NCBI GenBank assembly: GCA_002400445.1
Contig: DGQO01000251.1
Location: forward strand, 5,132 to 15,697
DNA length: 10,566 nt
Source: Chitinophagaceae bacterium UBA4412
GTDB taxonomy: Bacteria; Bacteroidota; Bacteroidia; Chitinophagales; Chitinophagaceae
Direction: 5' to 3'
Part shown: positions 1 through 8,082 of the stretch, one piece after another
How the letters are laid out: every line of letters begins with the position of its first letter
Position numbering within the stretch: position 1 is the stretch's first letter
Program-made: the position numbers and the translations under genes
The notes under the pieces: model-generated
Databases searched by the model: none
What the model saw: only the letters and a program-made list of their open reading frames with translations
What the model was told of the DNA's origin: nothing

Positions 1-603
1 CAGCACTCTACGGCTTTTGAAAGCATGTATGCAAATATTCCCGGCCTTAAAGTGATCTCCGTGAGCAATCCTTATGATGCCAAGGGTTTGTTGAAAGCAG
101 CTATCCGGGATGATGATCCTGTTGTTTTTATGGAAAGCGAAGTGATGTATGGCGAAAAGGGTGAAGTGCCTGAGGAGGAATATGTACTGCCTATCGGTAA
201 ATGCTTCATTAAGCGGGAAGGTAAAGATGTAACGATTGTGTCTTTTAATAAGATGATGAAAGTGGCGCTTGGCGCTGCGGAAGAACTGGCCAAAGAAGGT
301 ATTGAGGCAGAAGTGATCGATGTGGCTACGATTCGCCCACTGGATTGGTTCACTATTTTAGAAAGCGTAAAGAAAACAAACAGGCTGGTGATTGTAGAAG
401 AGCAGTGGCCCTTTGCTTCTGTAAGTTCTGAAATTGCTTATCGCATTCAAAAGGAAGGTTTTGATTACCTGGATGCACCTATTCGCCGGATAACATCTGC
501 CGATGCACCCATGCACTATGCGCCAAACTTAGTGGCAGCCTATCTTCCGGATGTGCCCCGCACCGTAAAACTGGTAAAAGAAGTGATGTACCTTAAAAAA
601 TAA
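1..603 (+). CDS. pdhB: Pyruvate dehydrogenase E1 component, beta subunit (3' part)
   Basis: The reading frame is open from base 1 and ends at TAA 601-603, giving the last 200 residues of a protein that is normally about 325 long; the start and the N-terminal pyrimidine-binding domain lie outside the window. The visible part begins with QHSTAFESMYANIPGLKV, typical of E1 beta, followed by the end of the pyrimidine-binding domain (DPVVFMESE) and the transketolase C-terminal domain (VLPIGKCFIKREGKDVTIVSF, VIDVATIRPLDW, VIVEEQW, APIRRITSADAPMHYAP). With E1 alpha it forms the thiamine-diphosphate-dependent decarboxylase of the pyruvate dehydrogenase complex in the cytoplasm, feeding acetyl groups to lipoyl-E2. 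The related branched-chain 2-oxoacid E1 beta is the main alternative; the C-terminal wording fits the pyruvate enzyme better. No frameshift or oddity is seen. Confidence 0.93.
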   Translation, partial: QHSTAFESMYANIPGLKVISVSNPYDAKGLLKAAIRDDDPVVFMESEVMYGEKGEVPEEEYVLPIGKCFIKREGKDVTIVSFNKMMKVALGAAEELAKEGIEAEVIDVATIRPLDWFTILESVKKTNRLVIVEEQWPFASVSSEIAYRIQKEGFDYLDAPIRRITSADAPMHYAPNLVAAYLPDVPRTVKLVKEVMYLKK

Positions 604-630
604 TTCCCCGAAAGGGCGGATATAAATGAG

Positions 631-671
631 CAGCATTGATACTGGCTTTGAGCCCGCATCAATGCTGTTTT
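631..671. terminator. Hairpin between convergent pdhB and helicase genes
   Basis: A perfect 10-base stem pairs CAGCATTGAT (631-640) with ATCAATGCTG (658-667) around a 17-base loop, followed by TTTT (668-671). It sits 27 bases after the pdhB stop and directly at the helicase stop (674-676). On the plus strand it looks like a weak intrinsic terminator; with the short T run and convergent genes it could stop transcription from both sides. The large loop and only four T residues limit confidence. Confidence 0.6.
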
Positions 672-673
672 AG

Positions 674-1987
674 TTATTTGGCAATCGCAATTTTCACTTT
701 CTTATTCTTTATCTTTTCATCCTGAACGTCTCGCAGTACTTGCTCTATCTTGCTTTTGCGGATGGCCGCAAAAGCGGTAAAATCCTTTACTTCAACCAAT
801 CCAATTTCATCTTTCTTTAAATGCCCTTTCTGAGAAAGGAAACCCACTACATCAATTTTATTTACTTTATCTTTTTTTCCCGCTGCAATAAAGAGGGTAC
901 TCCATTTTGGCTTTTCGGGCAAATTCAATTTCTCTGGTAGTTCAAATGAAACAGCTTCCTGCAGAATATATTGCGGTAGCATCTCATCGTCACTGTGAAT
1001 CACATACACGTTACCGGTGTTGTGCATCCTGGCCGTACGTCCGTTTCTATGATTAAAAGCTGCGCCATCTGCAGGCACATGGTAATGCACAATGTTGCGG
1101 ATATCTGCCACATCCAATCCACGGCTTGCCAGGTCGGTGGTTACCAGGATATCTGAACTGCTGTTTTTGAATTTACACAAGGCCACTTCACGGTCAACCT
1201 GCTCCATTCCGCCATGATAAAAAACGTTTACAATACCTTGTTCATCTAAATATTTGCTCACCCGCTCTACAGCGTCCCGATGGTTGCAAAAAACGATGGT
1301 GGAAGTGTTGCCAAAATAACAAAGCAGCTCCAGCAACGTCTCCAGCTTATCCCGGTGCACAGACAGTACCGTGTGAATTCTCATCTTGTCTGCCGCAATT
1401 TTTGTTTCTGGCAAAAAATTGACTGTCCTGGCATTTTCCATACCGGCATAGGCTGGAATTTGTTCTGTAAACGTAGCAGAAGTGAGCATCCGTTTTTGCA
1501 CCGCAGGCAGGGAAGTAATTATAAATTCCATTTCTTCCTGGAAGCCCAACTCAAGGCTTTTGTCAAATTCATCTAAAACCAGGAACCGGATTTTAGAAAG
1601 ATCCACATTATTCCGCCGGATATGATCGGCCATTCTTCCGGCAGTGCCAATGATAATGGCAGGCGGCTGTACCAGGTTGTTTTCTTCAATTTCTCTTTTA
1701 TGTCCACCGTAGCACACGGTTACTTTATGGCCGGTTTGCATCTGGCGAAGTACGCCGTCTATCTGCAAAGCAAGTTCACGGCTTGGCACAAGGATCATGG
1801 CCTGGCAAAGCTTTTCGTCTGGCTGTAAAGATGCCAATAAAGGAAGCAGGAAAGCCAGTGTTTTACCGGAGCCTGTAGCAGAGAGCAGGATCAGGTTGTC
1901 GGTTTCATCCATAGATTTTATCGCATGCTGCTGCATATCATTCAGCGCCTTAATATTCAAGCGATCAAGAAAGTGTTTTTCGTTCAT
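674..1987 (-). CDS. DEAD-box ATP-dependent RNA helicase with DbpA-type RNA-binding domain
   Basis: The 437-residue protein has the two RecA-like domains of superfamily 2 RNA helicases. Visible motifs in order are: Q motif around Q19-Q20, motif I SATGSGKT (36-43), Ia PSREL (68-72), Ib GTAGR (114-118), motif II DEFD (139-142), motif III SAT (170-172), motif IV IVFCN (231-235), motif V TTDLASRGLDV (283-293) and motif VI HRNGRTAR (313-320). Residues about 364-437 (starting LFIAAGKKDKV) match the C-terminal DbpA RNA-binding domain, an RRM-like fold that in E. coli DbpA recognises 23S rRNA hairpin 92. An ATP-driven role in 50S ribosome assembly is therefore likely but inferred. Motif II is DEFD rather than DEAD, Ib has Ala for Pro, and VI has Asn for Ile. 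The start at 1987 places the Q motif correctly. It lies downstream of gyrA but behind that gene's terminator, so it is probably transcribed separately. Confidence 0.93.
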   Translation of the reverse strand: MNEKHFLDRLNIKALNDMQQHAIKSMDETDNLILLSATGSGKTLAFLLPLLASLQPDEKLCQAMILVPSRELALQIDGVLRQMQTGHKVTVCYGGHKREIEENNLVQPPAIIIGTAGRMADHIRRNNVDLSKIRFLVLDEFDKSLELGFQEEMEFIITSLPAVQKRMLTSATFTEQIPAYAGMENARTVNFLPETKIAADKMRIHTVLSVHRDKLETLLELLCYFGNTSTIVFCNHRDAVERVSKYLDEQGIVNVFYHGGMEQVDREVALCKFKNSSSDILVTTDLASRGLDVADIRNIVHYHVPADGAAFNHRNGRTARMHNTGNVYVIHSDDEMLPQYILQEAVSFELPEKLNLPEKPKWSTLFIAAGKKDKVNKIDVVGFLSQKGHLKKDEIGLVEVKDFTAFAAIRKSKIEQVLRDVQDEKIKNKKVKIAIAK

Positions 1988-2344
1988 GGCGCAAAGCTAA
2001 GGTTTAAAATTTCCGCTGAATAAATCAGTAAACGATTCGGTTCATTTGTTTTCTAGTTTGAGAAAATTCCCTTTCTGTTAAGCATGGTCGTGTACTACCT
2101 AAGCATCACAGCGGGATTCTCATTAGAAGATGATTCGTTAGCTTGACACTAATTATTCATTTCTGCTTATAATTAATATTATGTTAAGTAGAATATTTCT
2201 CAAAAAGCTGGTACCTATCACATGGCATGTCTTAGCGATTGATCAGTGAAACATACTATTCTAAAATCGATCGGCCCAACCCATATTTCCCAATAAAAAA
2301 TGGCCTCCTATCCGGAGACCATTTCAAGTTGATTTCATTTCAAT
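1988..2344. other. 357-base gene-free stretch between helicase and gyrA
   Basis: No open reading frame with coding character, tRNA or recognisable RNA gene is seen here. The gyrA end holds the gyrA terminator (2295-2324). The helicase end should hold the helicase promoter, but I could not assign a convincing Bacteroidota-type -7 box (TAnnTTTG). The middle is AT-rich and contains TTGACA at 2143-2148 and TATAAT at 2168-2173, on the strand opposite to both flanking genes, with no gene downstream. Confidence 0.6.
2295..2324 (-). terminator. Intrinsic terminator of gyrA
   Basis: Read on the minus strand, an 11-base stem (positions 2324-2314 pairing with 2308-2298, one G-U pair) closes a 5-base loop (2313-2309) and leads directly into six T residues (2300-2295, overlapping the stem base). 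It begins 20 bases after the gyrA stop. This is a textbook rho-independent terminator and separates gyrA from the helicase gene. Confidence 0.9.
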
Positions 2345-4969
2345 TTATTCTACCACAGGTGCTTCAGGCGATGCGGAATCTTCATTGGCATCATTAGCAG
2401 GTGCTGCTGGTGTTTCACCGTTTGGTTGTTCCCCGTTTTCATCGATGTCATGTTCAGCTTCTACTTCAAATTCGTCTAATTGGGTGATGGCTGCAATGGC
2501 ATCACCTTCATCTACCCGAATTAATTTTACACCCTGTGTAGCCCGGCCCAGTTCACTAATGGCCTGCACCGCCATCCGGATGGTGATACCGCTTTCGCAG
2601 GTAATCATCAGGTCTTGTTTTTCAGACACATCCAGCAGGCCAACCAATGCACCGGTTTTATCCGTCACATTCATCGTTTTCACACCTTTACCACCACGGT
2701 TAGTAATTCGGTAGTTGGGCTCACCCGTTTCGGGATCATCTAGTTTGGTGCGTTTACCATAACCTTTCTCACTCACCACCAAAATGGTTTTTTCTTTGTC
2801 CTCTTTGTTCACGCATACCATACCAATCACTTTATCATTCGCATCATCTACCTCAATACCAAATACACCAATACCGCCCCGGCCCGTTGCCCTTACTTTA
2901 CTTTCCGGGAAACGAATTGCTCTGCCGCTGCGTACCGCCATCATCACTTCACAATTACCATCCGTCATACGGGCCGCAATTAATTGGTCGCCTTCCCTGA
3001 TGTCAATAGCGTTGATACCACTTTGTCTTGGCCGGCTAAAATCTTTAAGCTTGCTTTTATTGATGATACCATTTTTAGTGCAAAGCAGTATGTAATGGTT
3101 TTTTACAAATTCTTCATCTTCAAAATTTTTGATGTCGATGATTGCACGCACTTTATCATCGGGCGCTATCTGCACCATATTTTGCAGTGCACGTCCCTTA
3201 CTTATCCGGTCTCCCTCCGGAATTTTATACACAGGCAGCCAGAAACATCTTCCCTGTTCGGTAAAAATCATCAGGGTATGGTGTGTGCTGGCTACAAATA
3301 AATGTTCGATATAATCTTCCTGGCGGGTGCTGCTGCCCTTGGCGCCGCGGCCACCTCTGCGTTGTTGCCGGTAAGCCGTGGCAGATGTACGCTTGATATA
3401 ACCAAGATGCGAAATGGTAACGACCACATCTTCTTCTTCAATGAGGTCAAGCATATTGATTTCATCATCCGCATATTCAATCATTGATTTTCTGGCATCA
3501 CCAAATTTGGCTTTTACTTCCTGCAGTTCTGTTTTAATAATATCAAAACGCAACGATTCATTTGCCAGGATTTCTTTTAACCGCTCAATGAGATGCATAA
3601 TCTCTGCATGCTCTTCTCTTATCTTATCAATCTCCATACCGGTGAGCCGCTGCAAACGCAGCTCCAGCACAGCTTTGGCCTGTATTTCACTCATGCCAAA
3701 ATTAGTCATCAATCCTTCCTGTGCAATATTTGGTGTAGAACTTTCCCTAATCAGTTTAATGACTGCATCCAGGTTATCCAGTGCAATAATATATCCCTCC
3801 AGGATATGCGCACGCTCTTCCGCTTTTCTCAATTCAAACTGCGTACGACGCACCACTACTTCGTGCCGGAATTCTATAAACTCAACAATAAGGTCTTTTA
3901 AGTTTAATATTCTTGGGCGGCCTTTTACCAGCGCTACATTGTTTATACCGAAAGAAGTCTGCAGTTCAGAATACTTGTACAACTGGTTAATGATCACCTG
4001 GGCAATGGCATCTTTGCGCACTTCCAGTACAATACGGGTACCTTCTTTATTATTACTTTCATTGTTTACATCGCTGATGCCTTCAATCACTTTATCCTGG
4101 ATAAGATCACCAATCTTTTGGGTGAGTGCATCCCGGTTCACCTGGTAAGGCACCTGGTTAATGATGATTTTCTCCCTTCCTTTAGCGTCGGTTTCTATGG
4201 TTGTTTTACCCCGCAGTACTACCCTTCCCCGTCCGGTATGAAAAGCTTGCTTCACCCCTTCAAAACCATAAATGGTTCCGCCGGTCGGAAAATCGGGCGC
4301 TTTAATGAATTTAATCAATTCATCAATCTCTATATCACGGTTATCAATGTAAGCAATACAGCCATCCACCACTTCACTTAGGTTATGCGGCATCATATTC
4401 GTGGCCATACCTACAGCTATACCACTACTTCCATTTACGAGCAACTGCGGAATGCGTGTAGGCAATACCGTGGGCTCACGCAGAGAGTCATCAAAATTGA
4501 GTTGAAAATCTACCGTGTCTTTTTCAATATCGTCCATCATCGCCTCGGCCAGTTTTTCAAGACGCACCTCTGTATAACGCATGGCTGCCGGTGGGTCACC
4601 ATCTTCGCTACCAAAGTTTCCCTGCCCGTCTACCATTGGGTATCGCATCGCCCAATCCTGGGCCATACGCACCATGGTAAAATAAATGGAGGAATCACCA
4701 TGTGGGTGAAACTTACCCATCACCTCACCCACAATACGAGCTGATTTTTTATAAGCTTTGTTACTGGCATTTCCCAATTCATTCATGCCAAAAAGGGTGC
4801 GGCGATGCACCGGCTTCAGCCCGTCTCTCACATCCGGCAAAGCCCGGCCCACGATTACACTCATGGAGTAATCGATGTAAAAAGTTTTCATTTGCTCCTC
4901 AATATTTACCGGGATAATTTTGCCCCGGTTATTGGGAGTTGATTCTGCATTATTTTCAGGATTGTCCAT
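2345..4969 (-). CDS. gyrA: DNA gyrase subunit A
   Basis: The 874-residue protein is a complete type IIA topoisomerase A subunit. With GyrB it introduces negative supercoils through an ATP-driven double-strand passage. The N-terminal winged-helix and tower region contains the family opening [20 protein letters not shown] (31-50), the quinolone-determining segment around HPHGDSS (88-94), and catalytic Tyr132 in AAMRYTE, which forms the covalent DNA bond. The C-terminal beta-pinwheel carries the GyrA box QRRGGRG (536-542), which is needed for DNA wrapping and identifies gyrase rather than topoisomerase IV ParC. Residues 832-874 form an acidic, low-complexity tail. The position matching E. coli Asp87 is Phe97 here, while the Ser83 equivalent (Ser93) is kept. 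The ATG at 4967-4969 follows an A-rich leader with no clear Shine-Dalgarno site. It is divergent from the saccharopine dehydrogenase-like gene and ends at its own terminator. Confidence 0.98.
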   Translation of the reverse strand: MDNPENNAESTPNNRGKIIPVNIEEQMKTFYIDYSMSVIVGRALPDVRDGLKPVHRRTLFGMNELGNASNKAYKKSARIVGEVMGKFHPHGDSSIYFTMVRMAQDWAMRYPMVDGQGNFGSEDGDPPAAMRYTEVRLEKLAEAMMDDIEKDTVDFQLNFDDSLREPTVLPTRIPQLLVNGSSGIAVGMATNMMPHNLSEVVDGCIAYIDNRDIEIDELIKFIKAPDFPTGGTIYGFEGVKQAFHTGRGRVVLRGKTTIETDAKGREKIIINQVPYQVNRDALTQKIGDLIQDKVIEGISDVNNESNNKEGTRIVLEVRKDAIAQVIINQLYKYSELQTSFGINNVALVKGRPRILNLKDLIVEFIEFRHEVVVRRTQFELRKAEERAHILEGYIIALDNLDAVIKLIRESSTPNIAQEGLMTNFGMSEIQAKAVLELRLQRLTGMEIDKIREEHAEIMHLIERLKEILANESLRFDIIKTELQEVKAKFGDARKSMIEYADDEINMLDLIEEEDVVVTISHLGYIKRTSATAYRQQRRGGRGAKGSSTRQEDYIEHLFVASTHHTLMIFTEQGRCFWLPVYKIPEGDRISKGRALQNMVQIAPDDKVRAIIDIKNFEDEEFVKNHYILLCTKNGIINKSKLKDFSRPRQSGINAIDIREGDQLIAARMTDGNCEVMMAVRSGRAIRFPESKVRATGRGGIGVFGIEVDDANDKVIGMVCVNKEDKEKTILVVSEKGYGKRTKLDDPETGEPNYRITNRGGKGVKTMNVTDKTGALVGLLDVSEKQDLMITCESGITIRMAVQAISELGRATQGVKLIRVDEGDAIAAITQLDEFEVEAEHDIDENGEQPNGETPAAPANDANEDSASPEAPVVE

Positions 4970-5190
4970 ATATTTTTTTAACGCTTTCTAAGCCTGCGAA
5001 AATACCGATTTTAGACCGGTTTTCCCGTTGAAATTCAATGGCTTTACCGTTTATTTTACACATTTTTCCGCTTGGTGTGGACAAGTTTATTTCCCACAAT
5101 TTTACATGACCGAAATGTGGTTTTTCAAACGAATATTTGCCCCCAAAATGCTTTGGCTAAAAGCGGGTAACTTGCCGAAAATTTTACGTT
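4970..5190. promoter_or_regulatory. gyrA: Divergent control region, gyrA / saccharopine dehydrogenase-like gene
   Basis: These 221 bases must hold promoters for both divergent genes. On the gyrA strand there is a TATTTTCG sequence (rc of 4999-5006), one base off the Bacteroidota -7 consensus TAnnTTTG, but no matching -33 TTG at proper distance, so it is only a candidate. Three sequences resembling DnaA boxes lie at 5054-5062, 5076-5084 and 5090-5098. No Shine-Dalgarno sequence is evident before either start. Confidence 0.5.
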
Positions 5191-6462
5191 TTGAAAACAA
5201 TTCTGATAATCGGTGCGGGAAAATCTTCCACCGTATTGATAGATTACCTTGCCAGGAAGGCGGAACTGAACAATTGGCGGCTAATTGTAGCAGATGCTGA
5301 TGTATCCCTGGCAAAAGCAAAAATTAAAAATGCAAAGTTTTCACAGGCTGTTGCGCTTGATGTAACCCAGGATTTGCAGCGGGAAAAACTCATACAGAAA
5401 GCCCATGTGGTTATTTCGATGATGCCACCTGCCTTGCATTATTTAATTGCCCGGGATTGTGTGGAGTTTCGGAAACACTTACTTACTGCTTCTTATATCG
5501 ACGAAAAAATAAGAAGTCTGAAAGATGAAATTCACCAGCGCAAATTGCTCTTTCTATGTGAGATGGGCCTCGATCCCGGTATCGATCATATGAGCGCTAT
5601 GAGCATCATTGACAGGATCAGGGAAAATAATGGTGAAATCATTTCTTTTAGAAGTCACTGCGGTGGCCTTGTAGCCCCGGAAAATGACGATAATCCCTGG
5701 CGATATAAAATCAGTTGGAATCCTCGTAATGTTGTGTTAGCCGGTACGGCAGGCGCAGAGTTTAAAGAAAACGGTGAACATATCAGCCGAAAGTATCATG
5801 AACTCTTTGAAGGTAAAGAGCGGGTAACCATAGAAGGCCTGGACCCTCTTGCTTTTTATCCAAACCGGGATTCTCTTGCTTACACCAAATTGTATCAACT
5901 TAAAGATGCGGCTACTTTTTTGCGAACCACACTCCGCTACCCTCCTTTTATGCAGGGCTGGAACGCTATTGTGCAGGCGGGCTTGAGCAATGATCAAATA
6001 CCCTTGAGTCACCCGCTCCGGTTTGAGGATTGGTCTGCACCCATACGTTCGTTTATCACAGACCAGAACCTGGTGCAATTAAGTTTCCTGGGTTTATTTG
6101 AAGATGCGCTAATTCCTGCTTCCTGCAAAACGGGTGCAGATGCATTGCAATCTTTGTTGGAAACAAAATTGGCGATGCGGCCTGCTGATAAAGACATGGT
6201 AGTGATGTTGCATGAATTTGAATACGAAGTGCAAACTATGCGCAAATCGGTACAAAGCAGCCTGGTGGTAGAGGGACAAGATGCTACATACACAGCAATG
6301 GCTAAAACGGTTGGTCTGCCACTTGGTATTGCAGCCTGCCTGCTGCTGAACGGGCAACTTGAACTTACGGGCTTGCACATTCCTGCACAGCGGCAGATCT
6401 ATCAGCCCGTATTAAAAGAATTAGAAGAGGAAGGAATTTGTTTCAAAGAAAAATGGACCTGA
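5191..6462 (+). CDS. Saccharopine dehydrogenase-like oxidoreductase (LYS9 type), TTG start
   Basis: The 423-residue protein opens with a Rossmann NAD(P)-binding fold (MKTILIIGAGKSSTVLIDYL, 1-20), then VVISMMPP (73-80) and the catalytic-domain signature of saccharopine dehydrogenase: EMGLDPGIDHMSAM (124-137), CGGLVAPENDDNPWRYKISW (157-176), PNRDSLAY (224-231), MAKTVGLPLGIA (370-381) and a C-terminal IYQPVLKELEEEGI stretch. The glutamate-forming enzyme interconverts saccharopine with aminoadipate semialdehyde plus glutamate using NAD(P). Whether it acts in lysine catabolism here is inferred, as no lysine-forming partner is in the window. The start is TTG 5191-5193: the frame has a stop at 5158-5160 and no ATG before the glycine-rich loop, so TTG gives the only sensible N-terminus. 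The gene ends 2 bases before the sirtuin stop on the other strand. Carboxynorspermidine dehydrogenase-like enzymes share the fold but match the signatures less well. Confidence 0.85.
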   Translation: MKTILIIGAGKSSTVLIDYLARKAELNNWRLIVADADVSLAKAKIKNAKFSQAVALDVTQDLQREKLIQKAHVVISMMPPALHYLIARDCVEFRKHLLTASYIDEKIRSLKDEIHQRKLLFLCEMGLDPGIDHMSAMSIIDRIRENNGEIISFRSHCGGLVAPENDDNPWRYKISWNPRNVVLAGTAGAEFKENGEHISRKYHELFEGKERVTIEGLDPLAFYPNRDSLAYTKLYQLKDAATFLRTTLRYPPFMQGWNAIVQAGLSNDQIPLSHPLRFEDWSAPIRSFITDQNLVQLSFLGLFEDALIPASCKTGADALQSLLETKLAMRPADKDMVVMLHEFEYEVQTMRKSVQSSLVVEGQDATYTAMAKTVGLPLGIAACLLLNGQLELTGLHIPAQRQIYQPVLKELEEEGICFKEKWT

Positions 6463-6464
6463 CC

Positions 6465-7151
6465 TTACATCAATAACTCCAGTAATTCCTGCACACCGGC
6501 TGTGGCGGGCTTCTCTATAAAATGCATATCTGTTTGACGGCTGATGGCCGGAATGGATTTATCAATAATGTATTTCGGGGTGCCTGATGGTACCGCATTG
6601 ATGAGCCCGGCGGCCGGATATACTTGCAGCGATGTGCCTGCAATCACAAAAATTTCTGCGAGCGAAACCATATCAATGGCATGCTCAATCATCGGCACGG
6701 GCTCTTCAAACCACACGATGAACGGGCGGTATTGCGTACCGCTTTCATCGCACTGTCCTAAGTGCATATCGCCGCGGATTTCCACGAGTTGCTGCGGCTT
6801 GCCCACCGGAAACATTTTGAATATTTCTCCATGCAGGTGCAACACATTTGTGGAGCCAGCCCGCTCATGTAAATCATCAATGTTTTGTGTTACGATGCTT
6901 ACCTGGTATTTTTCTTCCAATTTTGCAAGACCAATGTGGGCTGCATTTGGCTGTGCCTTTGCTACTTCCCTCCTGCGCATGTTATAAAAATCAAGCACCA
7001 ATCCCGGATCTTTTTTAAATGCCCGGGGAGTGGCCACGTCTTCTATATTGTAGCCCATCCACAAACCATCACTATCTCTAAAAGTTTTCAAGCCGCTCTC
7101 TGCACTCATGCCTGCCCCCGTGAGCACTACGATATGTTTTTGATCAACCAT
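6465..7151 (-). CDS. cobB: NAD-dependent protein deacylase, CobB/SIRT5-type sirtuin
   Basis: The 228-residue protein is a class III sirtuin that removes acyl groups from lysines using NAD+, yielding nicotinamide and O-acyl-ADP-ribose. Visible are the NAD loop GAGMSAESGLKTFR (12-25), TQNIDDLHERAGS (88-100), the catalytic His107 in HLHGE, and GTSLQVYPAAGL (172-183). The Y-x-x-R pair (Tyr56, Arg59 in FYNMRRRE) is that of SIRT5 and E. coli CobB and predicts desuccinylase/demalonylase activity besides deacetylation. The small zinc module lacks the usual four cysteines: Cys134 is the only cysteine in the protein. The usual WFGE motif reads WFEE (147-150). It lies 31 bases downstream of the DUF4349 gene on the same strand, probably co-transcribed, and converges on the saccharopine dehydrogenase-like gene with no room for a terminator. 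Confidence 0.93.
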   Translation of the reverse strand: MVDQKHIVVLTGAGMSAESGLKTFRDSDGLWMGYNIEDVATPRAFKKDPGLVLDFYNMRRREVAKAQPNAAHIGLAKLEEKYQVSIVTQNIDDLHERAGSTNVLHLHGEIFKMFPVGKPQQLVEIRGDMHLGQCDESGTQYRPFIVWFEEPVPMIEHAIDMVSLAEIFVIAGTSLQVYPAAGLINAVPSGTPKYIIDKSIPAISRQTDMHFIEKPATAGVQELLELLM

Positions 7152-7182
7152 TACAATTCTTTATTCAAAGCTACATAAAAGC

Positions 7183-8082
7183 TCAGGCACTATTTTTTAT
7201 ACTGCGGCTTGCTTTGCGACGTCTTTGCACGAAAACATACAGCAGCAGCAAGATGATTAACAAAGGCCAGATGCTGATGAGCCCGATGACAATCGTTTTC
7301 AGAAACAAGCCTCCATTTATAAAGGCATCTAATAAGCTTACGAAAAATGAGGGACTTTTATCACGGTACACATAACCCGGCGTTGGCTCTACCAGCCGGA
7401 GATTAATAGTACTATAAGCAGCCTGTGCAGAAAGGAATTGGATTTTCCCCTCGGCAGCTTCAATCTCTTCCTGTATCGTGTTGATCTCTGCCTGCACCTG
7501 CAGTGCCTCTGTCATATTTTTTGCCTGTTGTAAAAATTCCAGGTACTTCAATCGTAATTTTTTACGGGTTTCCAGCCGGGTTTTCGTATCTACAAATTGT
7601 GCGGTTACATCCTCGGAATGCACACTCCTTTCGGTTATTTTACCATCGCCACTGTTCAGGTCGTTCATCAACATTTCAAAAGATTGTACGGGCACTTTGA
7701 TCGTGAGCAAGATTTCTGAACGATCATCTGCAAAACTATTTTCCTCTGAACTGGTGTAGGCTCCATACTTTTTGAACTTTGGGGTCAGGCTACGTTGAAA
7801 ATCTACAATACGCTTAACCTCCAGCGTAAGATTAGCCGTTTTGATAATTTTCCTTTCCACTGGCAACGGAACTTCTTTCTCGCCACCCGTGGCATTTGTT
7901 GTAGTGCCCGGTGTGGGTTGTTGTGGCGGAGCCTGCTCCTGGTCTGCCTCTGCAGCAGTTCCGGTACTATCCAGGGCTAACATTGGGGCAGTGGTTGTAC
8001 CCGTGCTTTCACTCTTGTTATCCTGGTGATTGCAGCCTGTGCTGAGAAACAAGGCTACGCAAATGGTTGCAAAAAATTTCAT
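7183..8082 (-). CDS. DUF4349 domain lipoprotein with C-terminal membrane segment
   Basis: The 299-residue protein starts with a short lipoprotein-type signal (MKFFATICVALFLSTGC) with candidate lipidated Cys17. A Thr/Pro/Gln/Glu-rich linker (about 22-72) follows, then the DUF4349 domain (about 75-232). Recognisable in it are KTANLTLEV (81-89), ILLTIKVPVQSF (124-135), ERSVHSEDVTAQFVDTKTRL (151-170), a Glu/Lys/Gln-rich coiled coil (about 165-215) and YSTINLRL (223-230). One hydrophobic membrane helix (about 262-286) ends in RRRK, a cytoplasmic stop-transfer pattern. The domain would thus lie in the periplasm, anchored to the inner membrane. DUF4349 has no established function; related proteins are membrane-linked coiled-coil proteins. 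The linker after Cys17 (NHQDN) does not match the surface-export signal. The gene is the first of a likely two-gene unit with the sirtuin. Confidence 0.85.
   Translation of the reverse strand: MKFFATICVALFLSTGCNHQDNKSESTGTTTAPMLALDSTGTAAEADQEQAPPQQPTPGTTTNATGGEKEVPLPVERKIIKTANLTLEVKRIVDFQRSLTPKFKKYGAYTSSEENSFADDRSEILLTIKVPVQSFEMLMNDLNSGDGKITERSVHSEDVTAQFVDTKTRLETRKKLRLKYLEFLQQAKNMTEALQVQAEINTIQEEIEAAEGKIQFLSAQAAYSTINLRLVEPTPGYVYRDKSPSFFVSLLDAFINGGLFLKTIVIGLISIWPLLIILLLLYVFVQRRRKASRSIKNSA

Noticed and set aside
1988..2294. Possible tRNA or small RNA gene in the gene-free stretch
   Set aside because: No cloverleaf, T-loop motif or strong hairpin was found on either strand apart from the gyrA terminator.
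3414..4148. Long open frame (244 codons) on the plus strand inside gyrA
   Set aside because: It is the antisense shadow of a strongly conserved gyrA region, with Ser/Leu/Ile-rich composition and no recognisable domain.
5028..5300. Plus-strand frame of 90 codons upstream of and overlapping the saccharopine dehydrogenase-like gene
   Set aside because: It covers the divergent control region and an out-of-frame part of a well-supported gene, with no domain or family resemblance.
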